From positions 1 to 6,119 of the forward strand of contig JBKPBQ010000206.1 of NCBI GenBank assembly GCA_046726955.1: a stretch of 6,119 bases of DNA. The letters run 5' to 3'. The notes below the pieces were generated by a model. It did no database searches, was not told the origin of the DNA, and worked only from the letters and a program-made list of their open reading frames with translations. Origin of the DNA: CAVPGH01 sp046726955. Its GTDB lineage: Bacteria > Acidobacteriota > Vicinamibacteria > Fen-336. Shown piece by piece: positions 5,313 to 6,119 of this stretch. Numbering within the stretch: position 1 is the first letter of the stretch; each line of letters opens with the position of its first letter. Both the position numbers and the translations under genes were made by a program.

Positions 5313-6119
5313 ATGACGAAGAAGCCGATGCCGGCGGGCGCGGCAGGCGCCGCCGCGGCCCTGGCCGAGGAGCGTCTTTCGGGCGAGGAGCTCCGGACGA
5401 TCGACGCGTACTGGCGGGCCTGCACGTACCTCGCGGCGGGCATGATCTACCTGCGCGACAATCCCCTGCTCCGCGAGCCGCTCGCGCGCGAGCACGTCAA
5501 GCACCGCCTGCTCGGTCACTGGGGTTCCAGCCCCGGCCTGAGCTTCATGTACGTCCACCTCAACCGCCTGATCAACAAGTACGACCTCGAGGCCATCTTC
5601 CTCGCCGGCCCCGGTCACGGCGCGCCGGGGGTGCTGGCGCCGGTCTATCTCGAGGGCACCTACTCCGAGGTCTACCCGGACAAGGCGCAGGACGAGGACG
5701 GGCTGCGCCTGTTCTTCAAGGAGTTCTCCTTCCCGGGCGGCATCGGCAGCCACTGCACGCCCGAGACCCCGGGCTCGATCCACGAGGGCGGCGAGCTCGG
5801 ATACAGCATCTCCCACGCGTTCGGCGCCGCCTTCGACAATCCCGACCTGCTCGTCGCGGTCGCGGTCGGCGACGGCGAGGCCGAGACCGGTCCGCTCGCG
5901 ACGTCCTGGCACTCCAACAAGTTCCTGAACCCGATCCGCGACGGCGCGGTGCTGCCGATCCTGCAGCTCAACGGCTACAAGATCGCCAATCCGACCCTTT
6001 TGTCGCGGATCTCCCACGAGGAGCTGGACAGCCTGTTCCGCGGCTATGGGTGGACGCCCTACTTCGTCGAGGGCTCCGACCCGATCACCATGCACCAGCA
6101 GATGGCCGGCGTCATGGAG
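5313..6119 (+). CDS. xfp: Xylulose-5-phosphate/fructose-6-phosphate phosphoketolase (3'-truncated by window edge)
   Basis: Thiamine-diphosphate enzyme that phosphorolytically cleaves xylulose-5-phosphate to acetyl phosphate and glyceraldehyde-3-phosphate; many members also split fructose-6-phosphate to acetyl phosphate and erythrose-4-phosphate. The frame is open to the right edge, giving 269 residues of a family that is usually about 790-830 long, so only about the first third is seen. Evidence is strong: YWRACTYLAAGMIYL (33-47), LLGHWG (66-71), AGPGHGAP (98-105), SHCTPETPGSIHEGGELGY (146-164) containing the EGGELGY phosphoketolase signature, and the second signature GAAFDNP...VGDGE (171-189), which leads into the ThDP segment EAETGPLATSWHSNKF and NGYKIANP (220-227). 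His69, His102 and His147 lie in the conserved histidine motifs of the active site. The first 20 residues are Ala-rich and probably disordered. The start at 5313 is chosen by the GGAGG at 5303-5307. X5P versus F6P specificity cannot be judged from this fragment. Confidence 0.96.
   Translation, partial: MTKKPMPAGAAGAAAALAEERLSGEELRTIDAYWRACTYLAAGMIYLRDNPLLREPLAREHVKHRLLGHWGSSPGLSFMYVHLNRLINKYDLEAIFLAGPGHGAPGVLAPVYLEGTYSEVYPDKAQDEDGLRLFFKEFSFPGGIGSHCTPETPGSIHEGGELGYSISHAFGAAFDNPDLLVAVAVGDGEAETGPLATSWHSNKFLNPIRDGAVLPILQLNGYKIANPTLLSRISHEELDSLFRGYGWTPYFVEGSDPITMHQQMAGVME

Noticed and set aside
3335..5443. 702-codon open frame on the minus strand
   Set aside because: It lies antisense to tkt and the start of xfp, whose motifs are intact throughout. 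Its translation is Arg/Val/Glu/Asp-rich with no recognisable domain, which is the usual product of the complementary frame in GC-rich coding DNA.
5854..5878. Repeated GTCGCG units in xfp
   Set aside because: They encode the VAVAVGDG strand that leads into the ThDP motif; the repetition follows from codon bias.
5208..6095. 295-codon minus-strand open frame opposite xfp
   Set aside because: It is antisense to a clear phosphoketolase frame with both family signatures and has no recognisable domain.

Overview
The window is a gapless, single-strand (+) stretch of a sugar-phosphate operon from a very GC-rich bacterium. Most third codon positions are G or C, all four complete stops are TGA, and only one in-frame TTA codon is present. 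The proteins look bacterial and free-living, and the style suits high-GC soil or subsurface lineages (Acidobacteriota, Rokubacteria/Methylomirabilota, Myxococcota or similar). The sequence alone does not settle the phylum, so treat this as a weak guess.

Layout, left to right: (1) the C-terminal two thirds of a short-form decarboxylating 6-phosphogluconate dehydrogenase (gnd, 2-640, cut by the window edge); (2) glucose-6-phosphate dehydrogenase (zwf, 637-2016); (3) a single ORF encoding 6-phosphogluconolactonase fused to an RpiB-type ribose-5-phosphate isomerase (2013-3206); (4) transketolase (tkt, 3203-5287); (5) the N-terminal 269 residues of xylulose-5-phosphate/fructose-6-phosphate phosphoketolase (xfp, 5313 to the right edge). 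Genes 1-2, 2-3 and 3-4 each overlap by the same four bases, ATGA. Genes 4-5 are separated by 25 bases carrying a strong Shine-Dalgarno sequence. No promoter, terminator, RNA gene, mobile element or CRISPR is visible, so the operon's promoter lies to the left and its end to the right of the window.

Together the genes cover the oxidative pentose phosphate branch: glucose-6-phosphate to 6-phosphogluconolactone (Zwf), to 6-phosphogluconate (Pgl domain), to ribulose-5-phosphate plus CO2 (Gnd), to ribose-5-phosphate (RpiB domain). Two enzymes that use xylulose-5-phosphate follow: transketolase, which recycles carbon, and phosphoketolase, which would cleave it to acetyl phosphate and glyceraldehyde-3-phosphate. 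Ribulose-5-phosphate 3-epimerase and transaldolase are not in the window and would be needed from elsewhere.

The most notable items are the Pgl-RpiB fusion, the atypical isomerase active-site column in its RpiB half, the placement of phosphoketolase directly behind transketolase in an oxidative pentose phosphate operon, and atypical cofactor-pocket residues in Zwf. This is core carbon metabolism in an unusual arrangement; I see no sign of a wholly new kind of system.
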